NCBI RefSeq assembly: GCF_001672815.1
Contig: NZ_LZKK01000168.1
Coordinates: 1 to 41,537 of the forward strand
DNA length: 41,537 nucleotides
Source of the DNA: Mycobacterium sp. E796
Lineage (GTDB): Bacteria; Actinomycetota; Actinomycetes; Mycobacteriales; Mycobacteriaceae
Direction of reading: 5' to 3'
Below, piece by piece: positions 7,850-17,880 of the stretch; position 1 is the first letter of the stretch, and the number at the start of each line of letters is the position of its first letter. The position numbers and the translations under genes are program-made. Under the pieces are notes generated by a model, which was not told the origin of the DNA, did no database searches, and saw nothing but the letters and a program-made list of their open reading frames with translations.

Positions 7850-9190
7850 ATGGATCGACAGAAGGAATTCGTCCTCCGCACGTTGGAGGAGCGAGACATC
7901 CGCTTCGTTCGGCTCTGGTTCACCGATGTGCTCGGCTACCTGAAGTCCGTAGCCATCGCGCCGGCCGAACTCGAAGGCGCCTTCGAGGAGGGCATCGGCT
8001 TCGACGGATCCTCGATCGAGGGCTTCGCACGCGTCTCCGAATCCGACACCGTCGCCAACCCCGACCCGTCGACCTTCCAGGTGCTGCCCTGGGCGACCCC
8101 GTCCGGCCACCACCACTCCGCGCGGATGTTCTGCGACATCACCATGCCCGACGGCTCGCCGTCGTGGGCGGACCCCCGGCATGTGCTGCGCCGCCAACTG
8201 CAGAAGGCCAACGACCTCGGCTTTTCCTGCTACGTGCACCCCGAAATCGAATTCTTCCTGCTGGAGTCCGGCCCCAACGACGGGTCGAGGCCCATCCCCG
8301 TCGACAGCGCGGGCTACTTCGACCAGGCGGTGCACGACTCCGCCTCCAACTTCCGCCGGGACGCCATCGAGGCCCTCGAGTTCATGGGCATCTCGGTCGA
8401 GTTCAGCCATCACGAGGGCGCGCCCGGTCAGCAGGAGATCGACCTGCGCTTCGCCGACGCGCTGTCAATGGCCGACAACGTCATGACGTTCCGCTACGTC
8501 ATCAAGGAAGTCGCGATCGAAAACGGCGCGCGGGCGTCGTTCATGCCCAAGCCCTTCGCCGAACACCCCGGCTCGGCCATGCACACCCACATGAGCCTGT
8601 TCGAGGGCGACGTCAACGCCTTCCACAGCACCGACGACCCGCTGCAACTCTCGGACGTGGGCAAGTCGTTCATCGCCGGGATCCTCGAGCACGCCTCGGA
8701 GATCAGCGCCGTCACCAACCAATGGGTCAACTCCTACAAGCGGCTGGTGCAGGGCGGCGAGGCGCCCACCAACGCCTCGTGGGGGGCGGCCAACCGGTCG
8801 GCCCTGGTGCGCGTCCCGATGTACACGCCGCACAAGACGTCGTCGCGGCGGATCGAGGTGCGCAGCCCCGACTCGGCGTGCAACCCGTACCTGGCGTTCG
8901 CCGTGCTGCTGGCCGCCGGATTGCGCGGCGTGGAGAAGGGCTACGTGCTGGGGCCGCAGGCCGAGGACAACGTGTGGGACCTGACGCCCGAGGAACGCCT
9001 CACGATGGGATATCGCGAGCTGCCCACCAGCCTCGACGCCGCCCTTCGATCGATGGAGGCCTCCGAGCTCGTCGCGGAAACCTTGGGGGAGCACGTGTTT
9101 GACTTCTTCCTGCGCAACAAGCGCACGGAATGGGCGAACTACCGCAGCCACGTCACGCCCTACGAGCTGCGCACCTACCTGTCGCTCTAG
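7850..9190 (+). CDS. glnA2: Glutamine synthetase GlnA2 (non-adenylylated type)
   Basis: ATP-dependent ligation of ammonia to glutamate, or possibly to a related gamma-glutamyl acceptor, since actinobacterial GlnA2-4 paralogues do not always make glutamine. The 446 residues equal the length of M. tuberculosis GlnA2. Visible signatures are GFDGSSIEGFARVSESD, the metal-binding block EIEFFLLE, AMHTHMSLF, NSYKRLVQGGEAPTNASWGAANRS, and RIEVRSPDSACNPYLAFAV. The residue matching the regulatory tyrosine of GlnA1 is W376 (EDNVWDLTPEER), so GlnE should not adenylylate this enzyme even though glnE follows 57 bases downstream. ATG 7850 is preferred over the TTG at 7832 because of the TACTGT element placed 7 bases before it. 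Confidence 0.96.
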   Translation: MDRQKEFVLRTLEERDIRFVRLWFTDVLGYLKSVAIAPAELEGAFEEGIGFDGSSIEGFARVSESDTVANPDPSTFQVLPWATPSGHHHSARMFCDITMPDGSPSWADPRHVLRRQLQKANDLGFSCYVHPEIEFFLLESGPNDGSRPIPVDSAGYFDQAVHDSASNFRRDAIEALEFMGISVEFSHHEGAPGQQEIDLRFADALSMADNVMTFRYVIKEVAIENGARASFMPKPFAEHPGSAMHTHMSLFEGDVNAFHSTDDPLQLSDVGKSFIAGILEHASEISAVTNQWVNSYKRLVQGGEAPTNASWGAANRSALVRVPMYTPHKTSSRRIEVRSPDSACNPYLAFAVLLAAGLRGVEKGYVLGPQAEDNVWDLTPEERLTMGYRELPTSLDAALRSMEASELVAETLGEHVFDFFLRNKRTEWANYRSHVTPYELRTYLSL

Positions 9191-9234
9191 CTCACACCGT
9201 GCGCCGATCCGTCTGAGAGACCGGCGGCTTGCGC

Positions 9235-9240
9235 TACGGT
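9235..9240 (+). promoter_or_regulatory. -10 element TACGGT for glnE
   Basis: TACGGT is a TANNNT hexamer ending exactly 7 bases before the GTG at 9248, which suggests glnE has its own leaderless promoter in the 57-bp gap behind glnA2. It selects 9248 over the in-frame GTG at 9242, which would be only one base from the hexamer. Confidence 0.45.
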
Positions 9241-9247
9241 CGTGGTC

Positions 9248-12226
9248 GTGACCAAACCCGCGACCGAACGACCCCGGCTGCCCAGCGTGGGCCGCCTCGG
9301 GTTGATCGACCCGCCCGCGGGTGATCGCCTGGCAGAGCTGGGTTGGTACGAGCGCGACGACCAGAATTACGTCGACCGGTTGTGGGCGTTGTCCCGCGCG
9401 CCCGATCCCGACGCCGCGCTGCGGGTGCTGGTGCGGCTGTGGGAGAACCCGGACAGCGATTGGGACGAACTGAGCGCCGCGCTGCTCACCGAACGCGGGC
9501 TGCGCGGGCGGCTGTTCGGGGTGCTCGGCTCGTCGCTGGCCCTCGGGGATCACCTCGCCGCCAACCCGCAGTCCTGGAAGTTGTTGCGGGGCAAGGCCAA
9601 CCTGCCCTCGCGCGACGAATTGTGCGCGACGTTCCTCGAGTGCGTCGACGAGGCACTGAGCGCCCCCAGGTCGGCGTTGGAACGCCTGCGCATCCTGTAC
9701 CGCGACCAGCTGCTGGTGTTGGCGGCCCTCGACCTGGCCGCCACGGTCGAGGACGAGCCGGTGCTCCCGTTCACCGTGGTGGGCGCCCAGCTGTCGGACC
9801 TCGCGGACGCCGCGCTGGCCGCCGCGCTGAGGGTGGCCGAGGTCAGCGTGTGCGGCGACGGCACGCCGCCGCGGCTGGCGGTCATCGCGATGGGCAAATG
9901 CGGTGCGCGCGAACTGAACTACGTCAGCGACGTCGACGTCATCTTCGTCGGCGAGCGCGCGGACGCGGTCACCACCCGGGTGGCCAGCGAGATGATGCGG
10001 GTGGCGTCGTCGGCCTTCTTCCAGGTCGACGCCGGGCTGCGCCCGGAGGGCCGCAGCGGCGAGTTGGTGCGCACCCTCGAATCGCACATCGCCTACTACC
10101 AGCGCTGGGCCAAGACGTGGGAGTTCCAGGCGCTGCTGAAAGCCCGGGCGGCCGTCGGCGACGCCGAGCTCGGCGAGCGCTACCTGGCCGCGTTGACGCC
10201 CATGGTCTGGGTCGCCTGCGAGCGTGAGGATTTCGTCGTCGAGGTCCAGGCCATGCGCCGCCGGGTGGAGCGGCTGGTGCCCGCCGAGGTCCGCGGCCGC
10301 GAGATCAAGCTCGGCAGCGGCGGGCTTCGGGACGTGGAGTTCGCGGTGCAGCTGCTGCAGCTGGTGCACGGCCGCAGCGACGAGTCGCTGCACGTGGCCT
10401 CGACGGTGGACGCGCTGGACGCGCTGGGCCAAGGCGGCTACATCGGACGCGAGGACGCGGCGAACCTGACCGCGTCCTACGAGTTCCTGCGGCTGCTCGA
10501 GCACCGGCTGCAACTGCAGCGGCTCAAGCGCACCCATCTGCTGCCGGAGGCCGATGACGAGGAGGCGGTGCGCTGGCTGGCGCGCGCGGCCCACATTCGC
10601 CCCGACGGCCGCCACGATGCGGCGGGGGTGCTGCGCGAGGAGCTCCGGCACCAGAACGTGCGGGTGTCAGGCCTGCACGCCAAGCTGTTCTATCAGCCGC
10701 TGCTGGAGTCGATCGGGCCGGCCGGTTTGGAGATCGCGCACGGCATCACCTCCGAGGGCGCCGAGCGCCAGCTGGCGGCGCTGGGCTATGAGGGCCCGCA
10801 GACCGCGCTGAAGCACATGTCGGCGCTGGTCAACCAGAGCGGGCGGCGCGGCCGGGTGCAGTCGGTGCTGCTGCCGAGGCTGCTCAACTGGATGTCGTAT
10901 GCGCCCGATCCCGACGGCGGGCTGCTGGCGTACCGACGCCTGTCGGAGGCGCTGAGCGGGGAGAGGTGGTACCTGTCCACGCTGCGCGACAAGCCCGCGG
11001 TGGCCCGGCGGCTCATGCACGTGTTGGGAACGTCGGCCTACGTGCCGGACCTGCTGATGCGCGCGCCCCGGGTGATTCAGGATTACGGCGACGGCCCGGG
11101 CGGGCCCAAGCTGCTCGAGACCGACCCCGCCACGGTGGCCCGGGCGCTGATCGCGTCGGCGAGCCGCCACCCCGACCCGGTGCGGGCGATCGCGGCCGCG
11201 CGCGCGCTGCGGCGCCGCGAGCTGGCCCGCATCGGCTCGGCCGACCTGCTCGGTTTCCTCGAGGTCACCGACGTGTGCAAGGCGCTCACGTCGGTGTGGG
11301 TGGCCGTGCTGCAGGCCGCCCTGGACGCGATGATCCGGGCCAACCTGCCCGATGACAAAAGGGCGCCGGCGGCCATTGCGGTCATCGGCATGGGCAGGCT
11401 GGGCGGCGCCGAGCTGGGCTACGGGTCCGACGCCGACGTGATGTTCGTCTGCGAGCCGGCCCACGGCGTCGACGACTCGCAGGCGGTGCGGTGGTCGACG
11501 ACGATCGCCGAGCAGGTGCGGGCGCTGCTGGGCACGCCCAGCGTCGACCCGCCGCTCGAGGTGGACGCGAACCTGCGGCCCGAGGGGCGCAGCGGCCCGC
11601 TGGTCCGCACGCTCAGTTCCTACACCGCCTATTACTCACAGTGGGCGCAGCCGTGGGAGATTCAGGCGCTGCTGCGCGCGCACGCGGTCGCCGGCGACGC
11701 CGAGTTGGGCCAGCGGTTCTTGGTGATGGCCGACCAGACGCGTTACCCACCCGACGGCGTGTCGGCGGAGGCGGTGCGCGAAATCCGCCGCATCAAGGCC
11801 CGCGTCGAGTCCGAGCGGCTGCCGCGGGGTGCGGACCCCAACACCCACACCAAGCTGGGGCGCGGCGGACTGGCCGACATCGAATGGACCGTGCAGCTCA
11901 TGCAACTGCGGCACGCGCACGAGGTGCCCGCGCTGCACAACACGTCGACGCTGGAATCCCTGGACGCCATCGCCGCGGCAGGCCTGGTGCCCGCCGAGGA
12001 CGTGGACCTGCTGCGGCAGGCCTGGCTGACCGCCACACGGGCGCGCAACGCGCTCGTGTTGGTTCGCGGCAAGCCCACCGACCAGCTGCCGGGGCCGGGC
12101 CGTCAGCTCAAGGCGGTCGCGGTGGCCGCGGGTTGGTCGTCCGACGACGGCGGCGAGTTCTTGGACAATTATCTGCGGGTAACGCGCCGGGCAAAAGCGG
12201 TGGTGCGCAAGGTGTTTGGAAGTTGA
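9248..12226 (+). CDS. glnE: Bifunctional glutamine synthetase adenylyltransferase/deadenylase
   Basis: GlnE adds AMP to, and removes it from, the regulatory tyrosine of type I glutamine synthetase (GlnA1 Y406 here), switching the enzyme off and on. The product of about 992 residues has two nucleotidyltransferase domains, each with a GxG-DxD signature: the N-terminal one with [16 protein letters not shown] near residue 220 and the C-terminal one with [17 protein letters not shown] near residue 720. Each is followed by a helical region containing LRPEGRSG and a KLG(S/R)GGL block ([32 protein letters not shown]), the internal duplication typical of this family. Length agrees with M. tuberculosis GlnE (994). 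The start codon is either GTG 9242 or 9248. The next gene follows 17 bases after the stop. Confidence 0.96.
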   Translation: MTKPATERPRLPSVGRLGLIDPPAGDRLAELGWYERDDQNYVDRLWALSRAPDPDAALRVLVRLWENPDSDWDELSAALLTERGLRGRLFGVLGSSLALGDHLAANPQSWKLLRGKANLPSRDELCATFLECVDEALSAPRSALERLRILYRDQLLVLAALDLAATVEDEPVLPFTVVGAQLSDLADAALAAALRVAEVSVCGDGTPPRLAVIAMGKCGARELNYVSDVDVIFVGERADAVTTRVASEMMRVASSAFFQVDAGLRPEGRSGELVRTLESHIAYYQRWAKTWEFQALLKARAAVGDAELGERYLAALTPMVWVACEREDFVVEVQAMRRRVERLVPAEVRGREIKLGSGGLRDVEFAVQLLQLVHGRSDESLHVASTVDALDALGQGGYIGREDAANLTASYEFLRLLEHRLQLQRLKRTHLLPEADDEEAVRWLARAAHIRPDGRHDAAGVLREELRHQNVRVSGLHAKLFYQPLLESIGPAGLEIAHGITSEGAERQLAALGYEGPQTALKHMSALVNQSGRRGRVQSVLLPRLLNWMSYAPDPDGGLLAYRRLSEALSGERWYLSTLRDKPAVARRLMHVLGTSAYVPDLLMRAPRVIQDYGDGPGGPKLLETDPATVARALIASASRHPDPVRAIAAARALRRRELARIGSADLLGFLEVTDVCKALTSVWVAVLQAALDAMIRANLPDDKRAPAAIAVIGMGRLGGAELGYGSDADVMFVCEPAHGVDDSQAVRWSTTIAEQVRALLGTPSVDPPLEVDANLRPEGRSGPLVRTLSSYTAYYSQWAQPWEIQALLRAHAVAGDAELGQRFLVMADQTRYPPDGVSAEAVREIRRIKARVESERLPRGADPNTHTKLGRGGLADIEWTVQLMQLRHAHEVPALHNTSTLESLDAIAAAGLVPAEDVDLLRQAWLTATRARNALVLVRGKPTDQLPGPGRQLKAVAVAAGWSSDDGGEFLDNYLRVTRRAKAVVRKVFGS

Positions 12227-12243
12227 GTCAGGAGGCCGGCGCG

Positions 12244-12870
12244 TTGGACGCCACATTCGAGGTGCTCAGCGCGGCGGAAGCCCAACGCGTGACGGCCCTG
12301 TACACCCCGCTGGCCGATGCGGTCCGCGACCTCATCGACGCCACGATCCGGACCGAGGCCGACGAGGGCGTCGTCGCCGACGCGCGATCCGCGATCGAGG
12401 AAGTCACCAAGTCGCTGCGGCAACGGACGCGGCCGATGGGGGTGACCTACCGCGTCGACGGCGGTCGCCCGCTGACGCTCGGCAACGCCGCGATCGGCCT
12501 CGGCAACCCGATCGCCCCGCCGGTGATCGTCCACCACGACGGCGGCGGCCGCTGCTGGAGCGAGTTCGTCCTAGGGACGGCCTACGAGGGCCCGCCCAAG
12601 CTGGTGCACGGCGGGGTGAGCGCCCTGGTGCTCGACCACATGCTGGGCGAGGCGGCCAGCGAGGGGCTCTCCAAGCCGCGTTTCACCGGGACCATCACCG
12701 TGAAGTACCTGCGCGGCACCCCGCTGGGCGCGCTGCGCTCCGAGGCGTGGGTTGACCGCAAGGAGGGAGTCAAAGTCTTTGCGCGCGGGACTATTTCGGA
12801 CGCGCACGGGGTCACCGTCGAGGCCGAGGGCGTCTTCATCGAGCCGTCGTGGGCGAGGGAAGCCGAATGA
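12244..12870 (+). CDS. PaaI-family (hotdog-fold) thioesterase
   Basis: Likely hydrolyses acyl- or aryl-CoA thioesters. The C-terminal half has hotdog-fold features of the PaaI/YbgC group: PKLVHGGVSALVLDHMLGEAA, where HGG and the acidic residue in the helix are the usual catalytic positions, followed by the strands TGTITVKYLRGTPLG and EAEGVFIEPS. The N-terminal ~90 residues are helical and not clearly assignable. The start is a TTG at 12244, chosen because a perfect AGGAGG (12230-12235) lies 8 bases upstream. A TTG at 12223 overlaps the glnE stop but lacks such a site. The stop overlaps the ATG of the next gene (ATGA), so the two are translationally coupled. In H37Rv glnE and glnA1 are adjacent as I recall, so this gene and the next two are extra here. 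Confidence 0.85.
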   Translation: MDATFEVLSAAEAQRVTALYTPLADAVRDLIDATIRTEADEGVVADARSAIEEVTKSLRQRTRPMGVTYRVDGGRPLTLGNAAIGLGNPIAPPVIVHHDGGGRCWSEFVLGTAYEGPPKLVHGGVSALVLDHMLGEAASEGLSKPRFTGTITVKYLRGTPLGALRSEAWVDRKEGVKVFARGTISDAHGVTVEAEGVFIEPSWAREAE

Positions 12871-13727
12871 AGTTCTACGTCAGCAGCGCCTTCTTGAACA
12901 CCCGGGAGATCGTCGAGATCGCCAAGGCGGCCGACGAACTCGGCTACGACGGAGTCGGCATCCCGGACCACGTCGTCAACCTGGAGACCCTGGACACCCC
13001 GTACCCGTACACCAGGGACGGCCAACGACGCTGGCAGCCCTTCACCGACTGGCCCGACCCGTGGGTCCTCGTCGGCGCGCTGGCCCAGGTCACCACCCGG
13101 CTGCGGTTCGTCACCACCGTCTACATTCCCGCCATGCGCAACCCGTACTCGGCGGCGAAAGCCATTGGCACTGCGGCGGTTTTGGCGTCCGGCCGGGTGG
13201 AGCTCGGGATCGGTGTCGGGTGGTGCCGCGAGGAGTTCGCCTTGATGGGTGAGCGGTTCGAGGCCCGCGGCAAACGCACCGACGAGATCATCGAGCTGAT
13301 GCGGGCGCTGTGGCGACCGGGCTGGGCCGAGTTCGAGGGCGCGTTCTACCGGACACCGCGCCTGGAAATGGAGCCGACGCCGCCGCCGATACCCGTGTAT
13401 GTCGGCGGGCTCAGCGACATCGCGCTGCGCCGCGCCGCCCGCAACGACGGCTGGATCGGCGACCTGATCAAGACCGATCGGGCCATCGAGGCCGTGGGCC
13501 GGCTGCGGGAACTGCGGGCCGAACTCGGCTTGTCCATGGACGATTTCACCATCCTGACCCCGCTCACCGACGCCTTCACCACGGCCGACTATCAGCACGC
13601 CGCGGACGCCGGCATCACCGGCATCATCACCATGCCGTGGATGTTCTACTCCGGCCCAGACGCCACCCTGGCCGACAAGATCGACGGCATGCAGCGCTTC
13701 CGCAAGGACCTGTCGCTCGACGGCTAG
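12867..13727 (+). CDS. LLM-class (luciferase-like) oxidoreductase, probably F420-dependent
   Basis: A 286-residue single-domain TIM-barrel protein of the bacterial luciferase-like family. The N-terminus MKFYVSSAFLNTREIVEIA and the block ADELGYDGVGIPDHVV fit coenzyme F420-dependent members, followed by TTRLRFVTTVYIPAMRNPYSAAKAIGTAAVLASGRVELGIGVGW, the usual cofactor-binding core. PPIPVYVGG and the C-terminal LADKIDGMQRFRKD are also typical. Mycobacteria use F420H2 widely, which makes that cofactor more likely than FMN, but sequence alone does not decide. The start ATG overlaps the thioesterase stop by 4 bases (ATGA), suggesting the pair act in one pathway on a CoA-linked or lipid-like compound. 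That pathway is an inference. Confidence 0.88.
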   Translation: MKFYVSSAFLNTREIVEIAKAADELGYDGVGIPDHVVNLETLDTPYPYTRDGQRRWQPFTDWPDPWVLVGALAQVTTRLRFVTTVYIPAMRNPYSAAKAIGTAAVLASGRVELGIGVGWCREEFALMGERFEARGKRTDEIIELMRALWRPGWAEFEGAFYRTPRLEMEPTPPPIPVYVGGLSDIALRRAARNDGWIGDLIKTDRAIEAVGRLRELRAELGLSMDDFTILTPLTDAFTTADYQHAADAGITGIITMPWMFYSGPDATLADKIDGMQRFRKDLSLDG

Positions 13728-13730
13728 AAT
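13725..13730 (+). promoter_or_regulatory. -10 element TAGAAT before the small gene at 13737
   Basis: TAGAAT overlaps the stop codon of the LLM gene and ends 6 bases before a GTG. This is the leaderless arrangement seen elsewhere in the window and supports a start at 13737. Confidence 0.35.
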
Positions 13731-13736
13731 TTGCCG

Positions 13737-13955
13737 GTGGCTTTCACGGTCGTTTTCAGCAACGGTGAACCGCGCGATTACGGCGCCTTCGACAGCTACG
13801 AGGTCACCGACGCGGGAGTGCTGATCATCTCGATGCATCGCGAAGACGTCGAGCGGCATTACGTCGCGCCGGGCGGCTGGCTGGAGGTCGTCGAAATGGC
13901 CGAGGGGCAGCCGGTGCGGATGACCCGCGGAATCCTGGGCCGCCGCCCCGGCTGA
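13737..13955 (+). CDS. Small uncharacterised protein (72 aa)
   Basis: I do not recognise the family. The product from GTG 13737 begins VAFTVVFSNGEPRDYGAFDSYEV and alternates hydrophobic strands with charged turns (GVLIISMHRED, GGWLEVVEMAEG), suggesting a small beta-rich cytosolic protein. There is no signal peptide and there are no Cys residues. The third-position bias towards G/C matches the neighbours, so it is probably a real gene. It lies 9 bases after the LLM oxidoreductase stop and converges with glnA1, with a long hairpin between the two. A TTG at 13731 in frame is an alternative start. It may belong to the thioesterase-LLM unit, but TAGAAT upstream could give it its own leaderless transcript. 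Confidence 0.68.
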   Translation: MAFTVVFSNGEPRDYGAFDSYEVTDAGVLIISMHREDVERHYVAPGGWLEVVEMAEGQPVRMTRGILGRRPG

Positions 13956-13960
13956 GGTGG

Positions 13961-14018
13961 CGAGCAGACGTAAAAGCCCCCGCACGCTCGGCGTGTCGGG
14001 GGCTTTTACGTCTGGTCG
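13961..14018. terminator. Long hairpin, copy A of a three-member family, between convergent genes
   Basis: A perfect 17-bp stem (13965-13981 with 13998-14014, arm CAGACGTAAAAGCCCCC) is closed by a 16-base apex with an inner 5-bp stem CACGC/GCGTG. The outer CGAG/GTCG bases extend it imperfectly. It lies 9 bases after the small gene and 10 before the glnA1 stop, so it could terminate transcription from both sides. On each strand the descending arm contains TTTT, but it lies inside the stem. Confidence 0.85.
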
Positions 14019-14024
14019 TGGGGC

Positions 14025-15461
<1,437 letters not shown>

Positions 15462-15497
15462 AGAATTGCTCCTTTACTTGGTGATCCGCGGCCTGAC

Positions 15498-15549
15498 GCT
15501 ATGGAGCTTGTGTTGCCCGTCAGTCAACCCGATGTTGCGCAGAGGTTAC
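15498..15549 (-). promoter_or_regulatory. glnA1 promoter with GlnR-like box
   Basis: On the minus strand TTGACT (15522-15527) and CATAGC (15498-15503), 18 bases apart, form a plausible sigma-A promoter. Just upstream, 15534-15549 reads GTAAC-n6-GCAAC, close to the actinobacterial GlnR operator (gTnAC-n6-GaAAC). The box sits next to the -35, as expected for an activator that works under nitrogen limitation. The untranslated leader would be about 30 bases. Confidence 0.55.
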
Positions 15550-15710
15550 GTGACCACGCTTCCCCGCACCAGAATCCGGGTCGCCGGCGGGTTCTATTGT
15601 GGGGCCATGGACGGCAGCATCGTATCTGGTCCGCATGACGGACACACCGTCGCATCCCCGCCGGGTCGCGGGCGTACGCGGCGGTTCCACCGGGCCGTCG
15701 GAAGCCGCCC

Positions 15711-16142
15711 GTGACCGACGGTTTGCCGGGATCGCGGTCCGCTTATCCGGGTGAGAGCCTCGGCCTGCCGCAGACCGGTCCCGGATCCCTGGCGCCGATG
15801 GGCCGACGGCTGGTCGCGCTGATGATCGACTGGCTGATTTCCTACGGCTTGGGCGCGCTGGCCATGGCGTTCGGCCTGTTTTCCCAGCGGACGCTGGCGA
15901 CCGCGGTGCTGGTGATCTGGTTCGTGCTCGGGGTGGTGGCGGTGCGGCTGTTCAGCTTCACGCCGGGGCAGTTGGCGCTGGGTCTGCAGGTGGCGTCGGT
16001 GGACGGCCGGGTGCCGGTCGGCCTCGGCCGGTTGGTGGCGCGCGGGCTGCTCATCGCGACGGTCATCCCGGCGCTGTTCACCGACTCCGACGGCCGCGGC
16101 CTGCACGATCGGCTGACAGGGACGGCCGTGCTGCGGCGGTGA
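15711..16142 (+). CDS. RDD-family membrane protein (Rv2219A-like)
   Basis: A 143-residue polytopic protein of unknown transport or structural role. The first ~28 residues are polar (TDGLPGSRSAYPGESLG). Then comes the RDD signature MGRRLVALMIDWLISYG, with R32/R33 and D40 at the start of the first membrane helix (about 33-58), a second helix around 62-85 (ATAVLVIWFVLGVVAVRLF) and a third around 109-124 (LVARGLLIATVIPALF). The C-terminal GLHDRLTGTAVLRR is the usual RDD ending, with the conserved D in HDRLTGT. GTG 15711 is used; no strong ribosome site is visible. The gene converges on the DUF4191 protein with only 12 bases between stops. It is divergent from glnA1. Confidence 0.85.
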   Translation: MTDGLPGSRSAYPGESLGLPQTGPGSLAPMGRRLVALMIDWLISYGLGALAMAFGLFSQRTLATAVLVIWFVLGVVAVRLFSFTPGQLALGLQVASVDGRVPVGLGRLVARGLLIATVIPALFTDSDGRGLHDRLTGTAVLRR

Positions 16143-16154
16143 CGGTGACCCGTG

Positions 16155-16907
16155 TTACCTGCGGCGCACCGTGCGCTGCACGCCGCGCATCTTGCCGGCG
16201 TTCGGCAGCGGCCCCTTGGGCATGACGCCGGCGCCGGCGCGCGAGCCCAGGGCGGCCAGCCGCGACTCCAGCGTGTCCATCTGCTTGGCGGTGATGTTGG
16301 CCGGAAGCTTGGTGAGGTGGCGCTCCAGCTTGCCCAGCGGCACCTCGCCCTCGCCGTTACCGACGACGATGTCGTAGATCGGCACCTCGCCCACCAGCCT
16401 GGCGGTGCGCTTCTTCTCCTGGGCCAGCAGCGGTTTGACCCGGGCCGCCGATCCCTCGCCGACCAGGATCACGCCGGGCCGGCCGAGCACCCGGTGCACC
16501 GCGTCGAAGTGGCCGGTCGCGGCGACCCCGGGGGTCACCCGCCACTTGCCCCGCAGGTTGTCCAGCACCCACGCGGCCGCGCCGGTCTGACCTTCGGCTT
16601 TGCTGTAGACCGCGCGCTGGGCCCGGCGGCTGAAGATGATGAACGCCACCAGGGCGCCCAGCAGCACGCCGAACGGGATCATCGTGATCATGGTCAGCCC
16701 GCCGGCCCAGATGCCGACCGCCACCGCGGCGCCCACGATCAGCACAAAGGCGCCGATCATGTACGGCAGCAGGCGCTTGTCCTCCTTGCGCTGCATGTTG
16801 AACGCCTGCCACAACTGGCCGCGGCGCTCCTTCGCGGCGGCCTTGCGGGCGGCGGTTGCCTGAGCCCGGGCGGCCTTGTTCTCGGCGGCGGTGCGGGGTT
16901 TAGCCAT
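16155..16907 (-). CDS. DUF4191 membrane protein (Rv2219-like)
   Basis: A conserved actinobacterial membrane protein of unknown function, 250 residues. It begins with a very basic, Ala-rich coiled region (MAKPRTAAENKAARAQATAARKAAAKERR). Two hydrophobic helices follow at about 48-66 (LLPYMIGAFVLIVGAAVAV) and 73-92 (LTMITMIPFGVLLGALVAFI). A soluble C-terminal domain then contains GQTGAAAWVLDNLRGKWRVTPGVAATG and GVILVGEGSAARVKPLLAQEKKR. ATG 16907 gives the same start as M. tuberculosis Rv2219; upstream codons at 16916 only add three residues. TATCCT (minus strand, 16916-16921) lies 8 bases before the ATG and may be its -10. It sits directly after lipA in the lip cluster, which may point to a lipid- or lipoate-related role. 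That role is a guess. Confidence 0.88.
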   Translation of the reverse strand: MAKPRTAAENKAARAQATAARKAAAKERRGQLWQAFNMQRKEDKRLLPYMIGAFVLIVGAAVAVGIWAGGLTMITMIPFGVLLGALVAFIIFSRRAQRAVYSKAEGQTGAAAWVLDNLRGKWRVTPGVAATGHFDAVHRVLGRPGVILVGEGSAARVKPLLAQEKKRTARLVGEVPIYDIVVGNGEGEVPLGKLERHLTKLPANITAKQMDTLESRLAALGSRAGAGVMPKGPLPNAGKMRGVQRTVRRR

Positions 16908-16947
16908 AATCACCAAGGATACGTTCGGCCACCGAACGCCGGGAGAC

Positions 16948-17880
16948 TCAGGCCGTCGAGGCGCGGCCGCGCACGGCTTGGTCGTAGAGCCGCCCGGCCC
17001 GATACGACGACCGCACCAGCGGCCCGGAGAGCACCCCGGAGAAGCCGAGGCCCTCGGCGTGCCGGGCGAACTCGTCGAACTCCTCGGGCGTCACCCAGCG
17101 CTCGACCGGGTGGTGGCGCGACGTCGGGCGCAGGTATTGGGTGATGGTGACGATGTCGCAGCCGGCGTCGCGCAGGTCGGCCAGCGCGCCGCGCACCTCG
17201 TCGGCGGTTTCGCCCAGCCCGAGGATGAGGTTGCTCTTGGTGATCAGGCCGATGTCGCGGGCCGCGGTGAGCACGTCCAGGCTGCGCCGGTAGGTGAAGG
17301 CGGGCCGGATCCGCTTGAAGATCCGCGGCACCGTTTCGACGTTGTGCGCCAACACTTCCGGGCGTGACTCGAACACCTCCGCGAGCCGCTCGGGGGCGCC
17401 GTTGAAGTCGGGGATCAACAGCTCGACGCCGGTCGACGGGTTGAGCTCCTTGATGGCCCGCACCGTCTCGGCGTAGAGCCAGGCGCCGCCGTCGGGCAGG
17501 TCGTCACGCGCGACGCCGGTGATGGTCGCGTAGCGCAGTCCCATCGTCTGCACGCTCTCGGCGACCCGCCGGGGCTCGTCGCGGTCCAGCGCCGCCGGTT
17601 TTCCGGTGTCGATCTGGCAGAAGTCGCAGCGACGGGTGCACTGGTCGCCGCCGATCAGGAAGGTGGCCTCCCGGTCCTCCCAGCATTCGAAGATGTTGGG
17701 GCAGCCGGCCTCCTCGCACACCGTGTGCAGGCCCTCCCGGCGGACCAGGCCCTTCAATTGGGTGTATTCCGGACCCATCCGGGCCCTGACCTTGATCCAC
17801 GGCGGCTTGCGTTCGATCGGGGTCTGCGCGTTGCGCACCTCCAGGCGCAGCAGCTTGCGGCCTTCGGGAGCGACAGTCAC
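16948..17880 (-). CDS. lipA: Lipoyl synthase
   Basis: A radical SAM enzyme that inserts two sulphur atoms into protein-bound octanoate, giving lipoate. Both Fe-S cluster motifs are complete: the auxiliary cluster C-x4-C-x5-C (C55, C60, C66, in [12 protein letters not shown]) and the radical SAM C-x3-C-x2-C (C81, C85, C88, in CTRRCDFC). The rest is typical: [42 protein letters not shown] and [17 protein letters not shown]. The conserved C-terminal Ser that ligates the auxiliary cluster is probably in VRSSYRAG. At 310 residues it has normal length. The GTG start overlaps the lipB stop (GTGA, 4 bases), so lipB and lipA are translationally coupled in pathway order. Confidence 0.97.
   Translation of the reverse strand: MTVAPEGRKLLRLEVRNAQTPIERKPPWIKVRARMGPEYTQLKGLVRREGLHTVCEEAGCPNIFECWEDREATFLIGGDQCTRRCDFCQIDTGKPAALDRDEPRRVAESVQTMGLRYATITGVARDDLPDGGAWLYAETVRAIKELNPSTGVELLIPDFNGAPERLAEVFESRPEVLAHNVETVPRIFKRIRPAFTYRRSLDVLTAARDIGLITKSNLILGLGETADEVRGALADLRDAGCDIVTITQYLRPTSRHHPVERWVTPEEFDEFARHAEGLGFSGVLSGPLVRSSYRAGRLYDQAVRGRASTA

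Noticed and set aside
8465..10651. 728-residue minus-strand open frame opposite glnA2/glnE
   Set aside because: Antisense to two certain genes; it is the usual long shadow frame in high-GC DNA and has His/Arg/Gln-rich composition without domains.
15607..15714. 35-codon frame ending on the RDD gene's start (GTGA overlap)
   Set aside because: Arrangement suggests a coupled leader peptide, but there is no ribosome site, composition is Arg/Gly-rich and only about 74% of third positions are G/C, below the neighbours.
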